Assembly (NCBI GenBank): GCA_036260935.1 | Contig: DATALQ010000051.1 | Span: 293,092 to 357,091 of the forward strand | Reading direction: 5' to 3' | Length of the DNA: 64,000 nucleotides | Source: JAEYOM01 sp036260935 | GTDB lineage: Bacteria; Bacillota; Clostridia; Acetivibrionales; DTU013 | Shown here: positions 16,543 to 25,738 of the stretch, piece after piece | Numbering within the stretch: position 1 is the first letter of the stretch | How the letters are laid out: the number at the start of each line of letters is the position of its first letter | The notes under the pieces: generated by a model | Seen by the model: the letters and a program-made list of their open reading frames with translations, nothing else | Told to the model about the DNA's origin: nothing | Database searches by the model: none | Position numbers and translations under genes: made by a program

Positions 16543-19047
16543 TTATCTATTGTTTGTATTGTTTGTATCACTTTTTTCAGTTATCCAACGTCTGTTCATC
16601 CACGCCTCGGTCTCTTCCTTCGCTGAGGAATGTCCGCCCGGATTGTAACGCTTAAGGCTCAGCGAATTCGAGACTACCGATACAGAGCTGAAAGCCATGG
16701 CCGCTCCCGCTATCATCGGATTCAGAAGACCGAGCGCTGCAAACGGTATGCCTATCGTATTGTAGAAGAATGCCCAGAACAGGTTTTGCTTGATCTTGTT
16801 CATGGTTTTCCTCGAAAGTCTGATGGAGGCGGGTATGGTCCTGAGATCTCCGCGCATCAGGGTGATGTCTGCCGCTTCAATCGCAACGTCGGTACCCGTG
16901 CCGATTGCCATGCCTATATCCGCCGTTGCGAGAGCGGGTGCGTCATTTATGCCGTCTCCGACCATGGCGACTACCTTACCTGCCTTTTTGAGTTTTTCGA
17001 CCTCCTGGGCCTTGTTCTCCGGCAGAACCTCAGCCAGAACATTGGTGATGCCTACCTGCCTTGCTATCGCATTTGCCGTCCTTTTATTATCGCCCGTTAT
17101 CATATATACGTCGATGCCCATCTTCTGCAGATCGGCTATAGCTTCCTTCGAATACTCCTTAAGCGTATCCGCCACTGCCACCACAGCCTCGAGCTTATTG
17201 TTTACTGCCATCAGCATCGCTGTCTTGCCCTCGTCCTCGAGCTGCGTCAGCTTTTTCTCGATAGAACCCGTGTCGATGTTCTGTTCCTGCATCAGCTTTC
17301 GAGTGCCCATATAAATCCTGCTGCCACCTGCCTCAGCAAGCACGCCGCGTCCCGGGATCGCCTCAAAACGTTCAGGGTCAGGTATAGCGCCGATTTCCTT
17401 TTTGCCGTCTTCATAGATGGCGACGCCCAGCGGATGCTCCGATTTTTTCTCCGATACCGCCGCAAGTTTCAATACAGTTTTTTCATCCAGATCGCCCAAG
17501 GTAACTATATCGGTTACTTCAGGCTGTCCCTTCGTAATGGTGCCGGTCTTGTCGAGCACTACCGCATTGAGCTTGTAAGCTGTTTCAAGATGTTCCCCGC
17601 CTTTTATCAGTATGCCGTTCTCGGCGCCCTTGCCGGTGCCGACCATGATAGCCGTAGGCGTAGCCAGTCCCAAGGCGCACGGGCAGGCTATTACGAGGAC
17701 CGAAACAGCGCTTACTATAGCCTTTGTAAGGTCACCCGTCGAAAAATACCATATCAGGAATGCAGCCAAAGCGATACCGATTACAACAGGTACGAATATC
17801 CCCGACACCCTGTCCGCGATCTTCTGAATAGGCGCTTTTGAGCCCTGCGCGTCCTCCACCATCTTTACTATCTGTGAAAGTGCGGTATCCTTGCCGACTT
17901 TGGTCGCTTCAAATTTGAAGGTGCCGAATTTATTAATGGTAGCCCCTATTACGTAGTCACCCGGCTTTTTTTCGACCGGAAGGCTTTCGCCGGTCAGCAT
18001 TGCCTCGTCGATGGCAGAGTTGCCCTCGAGAATTTTTCCGTCAACCGGGATTTTCTCACCGGGCCTGACAACAACAATATCGCCGGCTACGACCTCTTCT
18101 ATCGGTATATCGGTCTCTTCACCGTTTCTGACGATCCTGGCTGTCTTGGCCTGCAGGCCCATAAGCTTCTTTATGGCTTCTGAGGTCTTTCCCTTCGCAA
18201 CAGCTTCAAGGAATTTGCCAAGCAATATGAGAGTTATGATGACTGCGGCGGCCTCGAAGTAAAGGTCCTTCATTCCGCTCATCTTCGGCGGTTCGAAGAA
18301 AACATTATACAGACTGTACAGGTATGCCGCCGAAGTGCCCATAGATACGAGCACATCCATGTTGGCGCTGCCCGACCTCAATGCCAGATATGCGTGCTTG
18401 TAAAAACGGTAGCCTATCCCAAACTGGATAGGTGTAGCAATAATCAACTGGAAATACGGATTGTGCAGGAACGGGACATCTATCCCCAGTACGGAAAGTA
18501 TCATCGCAAGCAGCAACGGCGAGCTCAGTACTATGGAAATTATCAGCGTAGTCTTGAGTGTCCTGATTTCCTTTTCCCTCTGTTCCTTCTCGCGGTCGAC
18601 CGAAACCTCTTCAGCCTTCTCCGCCCCATAACCGAGGTCCTTTACAGCCTTGACCATATCGGAAACCTTCAGCTTCGACGGGTCGTATTCCACCGTTGCC
18701 TTTTCGGTGGTCAGATTTACATTTGCTGTGCTTACTCCCTCAAGCTTCGAAAGCTTCTTTTCGATTCTGGCGGAGCAGGAGGCGCACGTCATGCCTGTTA
18801 CGCTGAGAATGGCCTTGTTTCCGCCTGCTTCATTCTTTTTTATTACGCCGTAACCAAGTTTATTGATGACCTCTTCAAACTTCTGTGTATCGACCTGCTT
18901 GTCGTCGAACTCAACGGTCGCCTTCTCCATTGCGAAATTCACGTTTGCAGTGCTTACACCCTCGAGCTTTCCAAGGCCTTTTTCGATCCTGGCGGCGCAT
19001 GCCGCGCAGGACATTCCAGATATATTTAACGATTCCTTTCGGATCAT
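16543..19047 (-). CDS. copA: Copper-translocating P1B-type ATPase
   Basis: An 834-residue P1B-1 ATPase. Two heavy-metal-associated domains come first, GMSCAACAAR near residue 12 and GMTCASCSAR near 86. Eight membrane helices follow, with the actuator LTGESLPV, the intramembrane metal site CPC in VIACPCALGLATP, the phosphorylation site DKTGTITKG, the HP motif SEHPLG and hinge GDGINDAPAL. The helix-7/8 residues YNTIGIPFA and the M-x-x-S-S of AFSSVSVVSNSL match Cu(I) exporters. It pumps Cu(I) out of the cytoplasm. It is in one operon with the upstream SafE fusion and the downstream chaperone. Confidence 0.95.
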   Translation of the reverse strand: MIRKESLNISGMSCAACAARIEKGLGKLEGVSTANVNFAMEKATVEFDDKQVDTQKFEEVINKLGYGVIKKNEAGGNKAILSVTGMTCASCSARIEKKLSKLEGVSTANVNLTTEKATVEYDPSKLKVSDMVKAVKDLGYGAEKAEEVSVDREKEQREKEIRTLKTTLIISIVLSSPLLLAMILSVLGIDVPFLHNPYFQLIIATPIQFGIGYRFYKHAYLALRSGSANMDVLVSMGTSAAYLYSLYNVFFEPPKMSGMKDLYFEAAAVIITLILLGKFLEAVAKGKTSEAIKKLMGLQAKTARIVRNGEETDIPIEEVVAGDIVVVRPGEKIPVDGKILEGNSAIDEAMLTGESLPVEKKPGDYVIGATINKFGTFKFEATKVGKDTALSQIVKMVEDAQGSKAPIQKIADRVSGIFVPVVIGIALAAFLIWYFSTGDLTKAIVSAVSVLVIACPCALGLATPTAIMVGTGKGAENGILIKGGEHLETAYKLNAVVLDKTGTITKGQPEVTDIVTLGDLDEKTVLKLAAVSEKKSEHPLGVAIYEDGKKEIGAIPDPERFEAIPGRGVLAEAGGSRIYMGTRKLMQEQNIDTGSIEKKLTQLEDEGKTAMLMAVNNKLEAVVAVADTLKEYSKEAIADLQKMGIDVYMITGDNKRTANAIARQVGITNVLAEVLPENKAQEVEKLKKAGKVVAMVGDGINDAPALATADIGMAIGTGTDVAIEAADITLMRGDLRTIPASIRLSRKTMNKIKQNLFWAFFYNTIGIPFAALGLLNPMIAGAAMAFSSVSVVSNSLSLKRYNPGGHSSAKEETEAWMNRRWITEKSDTNNTNNR

Positions 19048-19075
19048 ACTGTCACTTCCTATTGTTAATTTAGTT

Positions 19076-21025
19076 TTACCCGCAGCAGCCTCCGCCGCCC
19101 GTGCTGCCCGCAGCAGGTTTGTAATTCTCGATGGCTTTCTTTACAGAAGCCATATCGAAGTTACTTATATTATCTACCACTTTTACGTAGCCATGTAACA
19201 TGTTCATGCCGCATTGGAACGTAAAATCCTGGTCGGCCGGCAGCGCCGGCGTTTCCGTCTGCTTCGTCAGGTCCATTCCCCCGTTGAATTCGGGGAAGTA
19301 AACGCTCGAATTGCAGCCGCTGAGCTGGCTGGTCTTGAATTTCACAACCACCGGGACTCCCTTCTGTACCACGAATGCAGCCGGTGTGTACCCGTTATTG
19401 TCAACCGTAACAGTTATCTCCTGAGTATCTCCGTTCTGTTTGGCCGTCTGGATATTGTCCACAGGAATCTTACCATTGGCAAACCCGGGCGGCGTCGCTC
19501 CGCAGCACCCGCCTGCACCGATACCGGACGATGAGCCCTGGCTTTGCTGCGACTGGTCGAGGTCGCTTTGCGTCACCTTGCCGACGTCGGCTACCACCTT
19601 GATATTGCTGCTTATCATGCCCATCCAGCAGGTGTATGGGATGTTGCCTTCCGCGTCGGGCATGAATTCAATCACATTATCGCCCGGTACAAGCTTCTGC
19701 GAGATCCCGTATTTGGGTATCGTCACGGTTCCATTGCAGCCGTTGATATTCGAAGCGTCAGCTCTTATCGTCCATTTGACGGGGATACCCTTCTGTACTA
19801 TGAAAGGCGTGTAGCTGTTCGGCTGAAGCGTCGTCGTAATGGTCTGTACACTGCCCGAAACCTGCGCTACATTGCCTGATGCCGCAGTTGTGGAAGCAGC
19901 AAAGACCGCGCCTCCTATGTTGAAGCCGGAAAGGTTCAGCCCCCTGTTCAGCATTATAATACCAAGTACCATGACAAGTACAGCGCTTACCTTCATCATC
20001 TTATGTGTGAACTTTCCGCTCAGTAGCGAGCTCAAAGCTCCCAGGCCGAACATCAGCGGCAATGTGCCAAGGCTGAAGAACAGCATTGATAACGCTCCCG
20101 CGAAAGCGCTGCCGGTGCCGAGCGCATATATCTGCATTGCCTGCAGCGGTCCGCACGGCATAAGGCCATTGAGGAGGCCGACATAGAAGGGCCCGTATTT
20201 ACCGCAGTTCTGGTGGATCTTGTTACCGAATATCCTGGGCATCCTTGGGTTCAGCTTGCGAAGCCAGGGGAAGATATTTAGCATGTTGAGGCCCATTATG
20301 ACCATGAAAACTCCCGAAAGTATGGCGATTATACCTTTCGCCGTACCCGAGAAGCTGACCACGGAACCCAGCGCACCGACAATACCGCCGAGTATGGTGT
20401 AGGATATTACCCTACCCGTATTATACAGCAAGCTTGGTTTCACTTTCGCAAGTCTGCCCGCATCTCCGGAATCCTGTCTGTAGGAAACGCATTGTGAAAG
20501 GTTTATGCCTCCGCACATTGCGACGCAGTGCAGCGAAGTTATAAGTCCTACAACGAAGAGTATGCCGTAACCCATGTTTTGGTTTACCTGAGGTATGAAA
20601 TTGAAGCCTACGGTATTCTTTATGATAAGATAGAGTGCCAGAATGATGATACCTATCCCCAACACTTGATTAATGGGCATTTTGGAATCATCATTCCTGT
20701 TCCGTCCAAAAATACCCGGACTTTTTTTGTTTCCCTGTACATTGCCGCCCTGTTGGCCCACTTGGCGGCTGCCGTCCTGCTGGCTCGCTTGTTGGCTGCC
20801 GCTCTTGTTCTTCACAGTATAGTCGAGTTTCTCGATCTCATAGATAATAGTACCTAGAGAAATGAGATTGGCATCGTACGTCACATAGACGTTGGAGCTG
20901 CTGTAAATAGCCTTGACGTCTGAAATGCCTTCAAGCTTCCTGAGCTTGTTCTCTATCCGCATTTCACAGCTTGTGCACGTCATGCCGCCAATCTGCAGAA
21001 CCTTTCGCAATATTTTTTGTTCCAT
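19076..21025 (-). CDS. HMA-SafE/TauE membrane protein with two cupredoxin-like domains
   Basis: A 649-residue fusion. It begins with a heavy-metal-associated domain (GGMTCTSCEMRI near residue 14). A low-complexity Gln/Gly linker and a membrane core of the sulfite-exporter TauE/SafE family (COG2836 type) follow; the core includes SLHCVAMCGGINLSQ and LNGLMPCGPLQAMQIYALG. The C-terminal half holds two cupredoxin-like domains (each with PFIVQKGIPV or AAFVVQKGVPV and a late CWMGM or CGMNM copper-ligand loop). Each is followed by a GGCCG motif. COG2836 proteins are linked to copper supply to cbb3 oxidase or to metal resistance. Here the context is copper export. No CsoR-type regulator gene is adjacent. 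The start has GGAGG upstream. Confidence 0.88.
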   Translation of the reverse strand: MEQKILRKVLQIGGMTCTSCEMRIENKLRKLEGISDVKAIYSSSNVYVTYDANLISLGTIIYEIEKLDYTVKNKSGSQQASQQDGSRQVGQQGGNVQGNKKSPGIFGRNRNDDSKMPINQVLGIGIIILALYLIIKNTVGFNFIPQVNQNMGYGILFVVGLITSLHCVAMCGGINLSQCVSYRQDSGDAGRLAKVKPSLLYNTGRVISYTILGGIVGALGSVVSFSGTAKGIIAILSGVFMVIMGLNMLNIFPWLRKLNPRMPRIFGNKIHQNCGKYGPFYVGLLNGLMPCGPLQAMQIYALGTGSAFAGALSMLFFSLGTLPLMFGLGALSSLLSGKFTHKMMKVSAVLVMVLGIIMLNRGLNLSGFNIGGAVFAASTTAASGNVAQVSGSVQTITTTLQPNSYTPFIVQKGIPVKWTIRADASNINGCNGTVTIPKYGISQKLVPGDNVIEFMPDAEGNIPYTCWMGMISSNIKVVADVGKVTQSDLDQSQQSQGSSSGIGAGGCCGATPPGFANGKIPVDNIQTAKQNGDTQEITVTVDNNGYTPAAFVVQKGVPVVVKFKTSQLSGCNSSVYFPEFNGGMDLTKQTETPALPADQDFTFQCGMNMLHGYVKVVDNISNFDMASVKKAIENYKPAAGSTGGGGCCG

Positions 21026-21078
21026 ATCCGCCTCCGAAATATAAAGACATAACCAGTTTCGGTTTTACTAAAGACATG

Positions 21079-21107
21079 ATATTAAAAGGTTGTGTAGATT
21101 TTGTGAA
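21079..21107 (-). promoter_or_regulatory. Likely promoter of the copper operon
   Basis: On the minus strand TTCACA (21102-21107) and TAATAT (21079-21084) are 17 bases apart, about 55 bases before the ATG of the SafE fusion. I found no clear CsoR-type operator around it. Confidence 0.4.
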
Positions 21108-21111
21108 GAAA

Positions 21112-21148
21112 TATAAAATCCCCCCGGAAATATTGTTCCGGAGGGATT
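21112..21148 (-). terminator. Terminator after the L25 gene
   Basis: A stem of AATCCCTCCGGAA with TTCCGGGGGGATT around a short loop, followed on the minus strand by TTTTATAT. It lies about 50 bases after the L25 stop codon and directly before the copper-operon promoter. Confidence 0.8.
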
Positions 21149-21195
21149 CTGATCCTAATTCGGCAATGTTTATGATTTCATGCTCCGCTATCCTC

Positions 21196-21804
21196 TTATT
21201 TCCCGGCAGCCGCAGGAGCTTCTGCAGGAGCAGCTTCAGCCTTCTCCTCAGCCGGAGCATTTTCTTTCGGTAAAACAACAACAGCCAGTATGCTGCCTTC
21301 TTCAATATGTGCCTTGACGCCCTGGACCAGTTTCAGATCATGCACCAGTATCTTGTCCCCGGGCTTTTTACCGCTCACATCGACATTTATGGAATCAGGC
21401 AGAACGCTGAGTTTTCCCTCCACTTCCAGTTCGGTTACATTTGGGAGAAGCAGCAGTTTCCTGGATTCCAGCAGGTGAGCACCCTCATAATTGATCGGGA
21501 TCTTCAACCTTACGACTTCATTTTCAGAAACCGCCTGGAAATCGACATGCAGGACCTTTCCGCTGACAACATCCTTCTGCACCTCTTTGACGAGGCAGAG
21601 CCTGTTCGTGTTACCAAGTTCCAACTGTAGTTTGGCGTTTTTCACGTGGTTCTTGAGCAGCTTTGCGAATTGAGCCTGTTCGAACTTAACCGAAATCCCC
21701 TTGTCGATCCCCTCGCCGAAAACAGCGCCGGGAATAAATCCATTCCGTCGTGATACCTGCGGTTTCTCAGTTCTTTCCTGAACCTTCAATGTAGCAAAAG
21801 CCAT
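21196..21804 (-). CDS. rplY: 50S ribosomal protein L25/general stress protein CTC
   Basis: A 202-residue long-form L25 (CTC type). The N-terminal 5S rRNA-binding domain shows the family marks GFIPGAVFG and KVLHVDFQAVSENE. The C-terminal TL5-like beta domain follows (LPDSINVDVSGKKPGDKILVHDL) and ends in an acidic Ala/Glu/Pro-rich tail. It binds 5S rRNA in the large subunit, and in Bacillus the CTC form is also stress-induced. AAGGAG lies 8 bases before the ATG. Single gene with its own terminator. Confidence 0.95.
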   Translation of the reverse strand: MAFATLKVQERTEKPQVSRRNGFIPGAVFGEGIDKGISVKFEQAQFAKLLKNHVKNAKLQLELGNTNRLCLVKEVQKDVVSGKVLHVDFQAVSENEVVRLKIPINYEGAHLLESRKLLLLPNVTELEVEGKLSVLPDSINVDVSGKKPGDKILVHDLKLVQGVKAHIEEGSILAVVVLPKENAPAEEKAEAAPAEAPAAAGK

Positions 21805-21900
21805 TTTTTACATCTCCTTATCGCATATTGCGTATAGATATTACCCGTTTTTAACGGGATTTATACCATCTATGATATACCTCCTTGTATAATTGTTCAA

Positions 21901-21980
21901 CCTACCGCCCGACTGCCGGCAGGAGGCCGGGAACGGTCGGCAACAGGCACGCGACGGCCGGTAAGAGGCACGTGACGGCC
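21901..21980. repeat. Degenerate 21-bp tandem repeats
   Basis: Three full units (21918-21938, 21939-21959, 21960-21980) and a 17-base partial form a GC-rich array in the gap between the beta-propeller gene and the L25 gene. The plus-strand unit is close to GGCAACAGGCACGCGACGGCC. The two right-hand units match at 18 of 21 positions and the left ones are more diverged. No obvious protein or RNA reading explains it. Confidence 0.7.
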
Positions 21981-22009
21981 ATATAAAGCCCCACGGAAGG
22001 CCAACGCAT

Positions 22010-24439
22010 CTAAAAAGCGAGGCTGCCCGTCTTTTTAAGCGTCTGCAGGCTGTGTACCTCCAACCTGTCCCGGGAGAAGGTATAAAGGTAATCCCCAATA
22101 TAAATCCCTCTCGTGATAAATTGTCCCTCTCCGGCGTCACTCATGGCAGTTCCCGCGGGCACATGGGAAATACGGCCTAAGTATTCGAAATCATCGGTGT
22201 AAAGCCTGTAAATATAGAAGCCCGCAAAATAATCATTTTTAATATCCGTATAAACTACAGGGAAACCCATGATGCCTTTCTCGATCGATATCATAAGCGC
22301 CTTGTGGTCATTTTCGAGCTCGGAGCTCGCTCTTTGGCCTATGACTTCATTTTTTATTTCCTTAGGAGCCGACACATCGGTAACATCGAATAACGATAGC
22401 TTAAACCCTCCGGTCCGGACTGCTCCCGTACCTGTTTCCTTCGTATCGAAACCGAAGCCGAGGACATGCCCGTCATCAAGTATGTGCATGTATGTGCTGA
22501 ACCCCGGAATTTTAAGGTAGCCAAGAACGCTCAGCTTTTTCGGGTCTGCGGCGTCTATTACGAAAAACGGATCCATCTGGCGGAAGGTTACCATATAAAT
22601 ACGGTCCCCCGCAAACCTGGTGCTGTAAATCTTCTCTCCCTCTGCGATATTCTCGAGCCTGCCGATTATCGCGAGCTTTTCATCCAGTGTGTATACGTTG
22701 TTCGCGGTATTTCCGCTCCATTGGCCAGTTGTGGTCGCAATCCTGAATATCCCTGCGTTTTCATCCATTGAAAACTGGTCAAGTATCACTCCGGGCGCCT
22801 TTCCCTTTGCCTCATAGGCGATCTTGCCGTTTTGTAGGCCGAATTTGTAGACGGTAGTGTCATAATCATAGCACGGATAGCCTTCAAGCCTGCTGCGGAC
22901 AGCGTTGTAGCAATAAGCCGGCAGCGCAGTGTACAGGTGCTCCGCGGATACATAAAGCTCCCTGGAGCTTCCCATATAAGCCTTTACTTCAGTTTGCCCG
23001 CCATTCAGGTCTATCCCGACCGTTATCAGATAATTTGGGCTGATCATGTCGGGGAAATACGGTATGTCCTTCAGGTGCAGTTTGCTGACTTTCCCGGTAA
23101 GGTTGTCGGCGTAGCCCGGAGTTACCGAATTCTCAAGGACGGCTCTTATGGCTGTGAACAGTTCATCCACGGATTTGCATCCCGTCTCTTTAAGCATTGC
23201 ATCCCTCTCTTCAGGGTCTTCATTGAGAAGTCTCCTGAATCCAGCCCTGTCGTTCCTGCAGAATATGTCGGTAAACTCATCATCGATATATCTTCTTAAA
23301 AAATAAACATTCGCATTTGTAACTATATAGACATTGTCATCGATCATGCGCGATGAAATGTAATTACCTTCATAATCTCTATCCTGAAGGAGTTTCGGCT
23401 TTTTGTGGTCAGATATATCGTATATCCTTACATTAGTACTCTCTAATTTCCGACCTCCGGATATCTGTTCTGCCATATCGCGAAACTTACTATCGGTTAC
23501 TGTAAAATTCATTTGCGAAACACCGTTGATCAGGATCAATTTATTCGAGTATATATAAATTTCACTGATACCGCCGCTGCATGGGATCTCGGAGAGCACG
23601 CGCGGATTCGCCGGGTCTGCGTTGATTATCCTCAATACATCTTTATCCGCGGAATAAATATATTTTCCGTCGGTCTTTACAACATCACCCTCCTCGACGC
23701 CCTCCACCTGGTTGTTGGTGCCAGAATAGTCACCGGTTCCTGCGGTATTTTCCGCCGATTTTTCAGCGGTCCTGCTTCCAGACTGTACAGCTCCGGGATC
23801 CGCAGAGGGGGAAAGCGACGGCGCTGCCTCTTCATTTGTCAGGGCGCTGTCCGAAGCAATATCGGAATTCATCAACCCGCCGGGCATCGTACGTACCGAA
23901 TCAAATCTCAGGTAGCTCCTCATCGTGTCGCTGTAATGTATAAGCTGGTAGAACGTCTCCAGATCCTTGAGTCTGGGAAGCTCACCGGTTCCTGTGGCTT
24001 TATCCCGTCCCTTCGTTATGTGCACGCTGAACGTTTTCGGTTCCCATTCAACGTCATAACCGAAGCTCTCGGCTATATACCTCAAAGGGATCATGGCATG
24101 GTCGTTCTTCAATGCAACACTGCAGTCGAGGTACTCCGCTATGCCATTGCTGAGCACAGTCCGGTTGCCCAGCTCGAGCATTATCTCACGCTTGTCATCC
24201 TTAATGATGGCTATCTTGTCTGTCTGGTTCCAATCCACCGTAACGCCGATCTTCTCAAAAAACCCGCGCACCGGAACAAGCACCCTCCCCGAATTTATGT
24301 AGGGCTCGGCATCGCTGAATGGAACCTTTTCTCCGTCAAGGTAAATGGTAACCCTCCGTTCATTGGAGGCAAGGCTGGGGCTGCTGGACACCGGTATTAA
24401 AACAAATAACGCCAGCAGACATGCGATCAGTTTTTTCAT
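22010..24439 (-). CDS. Secreted protein: stalk (CuAO-N-like) domain plus beta-propeller
   Basis: An 809-residue exported protein. A signal peptide covers residues 1-24 (ending SPSLAS). Residues about 28-142 form a copper-amine-oxidase-N-like domain (VPVRGFFEKIGVTVDWNQ, MIPLRYIAESFGYDVEWE), a repeat common on clostridial surface proteins and not itself an oxidase. After a Ser/Thr/Pro/Ala linker, residues from about 225 on match the bacterial beta-propeller family: NQVEGVEEGDVVKTDGKYIY is its hallmark, and later repeats contain YLKIPGFSTYMHILDDGHVL. The function is unknown, probably binding at the cell surface. GGAGTG precedes the ATG. Transcribed alone. Confidence 0.85.
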   Translation of the reverse strand: MKKLIACLLALFVLIPVSSSPSLASNERRVTIYLDGEKVPFSDAEPYINSGRVLVPVRGFFEKIGVTVDWNQTDKIAIIKDDKREIMLELGNRTVLSNGIAEYLDCSVALKNDHAMIPLRYIAESFGYDVEWEPKTFSVHITKGRDKATGTGELPRLKDLETFYQLIHYSDTMRSYLRFDSVRTMPGGLMNSDIASDSALTNEEAAPSLSPSADPGAVQSGSRTAEKSAENTAGTGDYSGTNNQVEGVEEGDVVKTDGKYIYSADKDVLRIINADPANPRVLSEIPCSGGISEIYIYSNKLILINGVSQMNFTVTDSKFRDMAEQISGGRKLESTNVRIYDISDHKKPKLLQDRDYEGNYISSRMIDDNVYIVTNANVYFLRRYIDDEFTDIFCRNDRAGFRRLLNEDPEERDAMLKETGCKSVDELFTAIRAVLENSVTPGYADNLTGKVSKLHLKDIPYFPDMISPNYLITVGIDLNGGQTEVKAYMGSSRELYVSAEHLYTALPAYCYNAVRSRLEGYPCYDYDTTVYKFGLQNGKIAYEAKGKAPGVILDQFSMDENAGIFRIATTTGQWSGNTANNVYTLDEKLAIIGRLENIAEGEKIYSTRFAGDRIYMVTFRQMDPFFVIDAADPKKLSVLGYLKIPGFSTYMHILDDGHVLGFGFDTKETGTGAVRTGGFKLSLFDVTDVSAPKEIKNEVIGQRASSELENDHKALMISIEKGIMGFPVVYTDIKNDYFAGFYIYRLYTDDFEYLGRISHVPAGTAMSDAGEGQFITRGIYIGDYLYTFSRDRLEVHSLQTLKKTGSLAF

Positions 24440-24568
24440 AACATCACTCCATTACTCATGATTTTGTTATGAGCTTCAACATATCTGCTGACGTATCAGT
24501 TCTTGTTTTGTTCCATATTTTCCATGATTGCTCTATCGCCAGGTTTAGGGAATATAGCTTATAACCTG

Positions 24569-25579
24569 CTATTTACCGGTATTGGCTCCCGATTTCTCCG
24601 AACTTCCCGAGCCATCCTGGCTGCCCGTTATACCTGTAACCGATCCGCCGCCTGAAACCGAAGCCGGCATCTGTATCAACGGTATGGAGTCACCGCCGGC
24701 TACTACTGCGGGATACTGACCGCTCCACTTGTCGATCGATTTCTCCTGATTCTGGAGTTCCTTGTACTTCAACAGTTGGTCTGTTATACTCTGCGTAACT
24801 TTTTTATTGAATTCTTCTATGCCTTCGCCTTCGAGTATCTTTGCCTGCTTTTCTGCTTCAGCAGCAAGGATCTTGGCCTGTTTATCGGCCTCGGCCTTCT
24901 TTACCTGCTGCTGTGCTTCGAGCGCCTGCTTATTAAGCGTATACTGCTGCGTCTCCACCTGCTTCTCGGCTATCTGCTTCTGCTCGATGGCGTCCTTGTA
25001 TTCCTTCCTGAAGTCTATGTTCACCAGCGACACGTTTTCGAGTATTATGTCGTTGGCCAGCAGCTGGGCCGCGACATCCTTGTTGACGTCGTTCGTGATC
25101 TTTTCACGGTTGTTCAGTATCTCAGCCACATTATATTTGCCTGTGTGCGTCTTGATCGCGTTCAATGTCAGCGGAATAACCTTCTTGTCGGCATAATCGA
25201 GACCTATTGTCTGGAATATCTTCGGCGCCCTGTCCGGCGATATGTGGTACGTTACTACCGCAAGTATATAAACGTCCTGAAGGTCCTTGCTCGCCGCCGT
25301 TATGGGAGAGTCGGGGTTGTTCCACTCGACCTTCTGAGTCCTTGCCTCCATCATCCTTATAGTCTGGACGAAAGGCAGCTTCATGTACATACCTTCGTTC
25401 CGGACCGTCTGTGAAACCGAACCCATTGTTACGGTTATTCCTACGTATCCTGCCGGTACCGAACCGAATGTGGATGTAAGGAGAATTATTGCAGCAAGAA
25501 GAATGACGCCCAGTAATATAAACTTAGAGAGTCCTTTACCGACTGTCCTGGGATTGTTGTTGACATTGAAAACTTCCAT
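24569..25579 (-). CDS. SPFH/prohibitin-family membrane protein
   Basis: A 336-residue protein with one N-terminal membrane helix (residues 20-40) followed by an SPFH domain (VPAGYVGITVTMGSVSQTV; MYMKLPFVQTIRMMEARTQKV). A long Lys/Gln/Glu/Ala coiled coil follows (about residues 190-260, with repeats of AEAEKQAKILEGEG), then a Gly/Ser-rich tail. Prohibitin-like proteins form large rings at the membrane and act as scaffolds for proteases or lipid domains. No NfeD partner is adjacent. GGAGG precedes the ATG. Monocistronic. Confidence 0.9.
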   Translation of the reverse strand: MEVFNVNNNPRTVGKGLSKFILLGVILLAAIILLTSTFGSVPAGYVGITVTMGSVSQTVRNEGMYMKLPFVQTIRMMEARTQKVEWNNPDSPITAASKDLQDVYILAVVTYHISPDRAPKIFQTIGLDYADKKVIPLTLNAIKTHTGKYNVAEILNNREKITNDVNKDVAAQLLANDIILENVSLVNIDFRKEYKDAIEQKQIAEKQVETQQYTLNKQALEAQQQVKKAEADKQAKILAAEAEKQAKILEGEGIEEFNKKVTQSITDQLLKYKELQNQEKSIDKWSGQYPAVVAGGDSIPLIQMPASVSGGGSVTGITGSQDGSGSSEKSGANTGK

Positions 25580-25700
25580 TTATTCGACCTCCAAAATTCT
25601 CTTTGATGTTAACATTTTACATATAATACGGTCGAATATCAAAAAAAGTTAGCAAATGAAACAGAGGAGACGGAGGGGATAGAGGTAAACAAAGGAAGCA

Positions 25701-25730
25701 AAATAAAAAAAGCCCGGTCATACGGGCTTT
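25701..25730 (-). terminator. Terminator after the PfkB gene
   Basis: AAAGCCCG and CGGGCTTT pair around a six-base loop. On the minus strand a T7 run follows. It lies right after the stop codon of the sugar kinase gene. Confidence 0.9.
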
Positions 25731-25738
25731 GGTTAAGA

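Noticed and set aside
16630..17841. 403-codon plus-strand open frame inside copA
   Set aside because: It is the antisense shadow of a clear CopA coding sequence; length comes from codon bias, and it has no domain features.
20964..21305. Minus-strand open frame rich in Leu and Arg
   Set aside because: It overlaps the L25 end, its terminator and the copper-operon promoter, and its sequence shows no protein-like pattern.
21841..22140. Minus-strand open frame across the 21-bp repeats
   Set aside because: It overlaps the beta-propeller gene end and encodes only repeat-derived Arg/Pro/Ser residues.
23513..24400. 295-codon plus-strand open frame
   Set aside because: Antisense to the beta-propeller gene, which has clear domains and a ribosome site.
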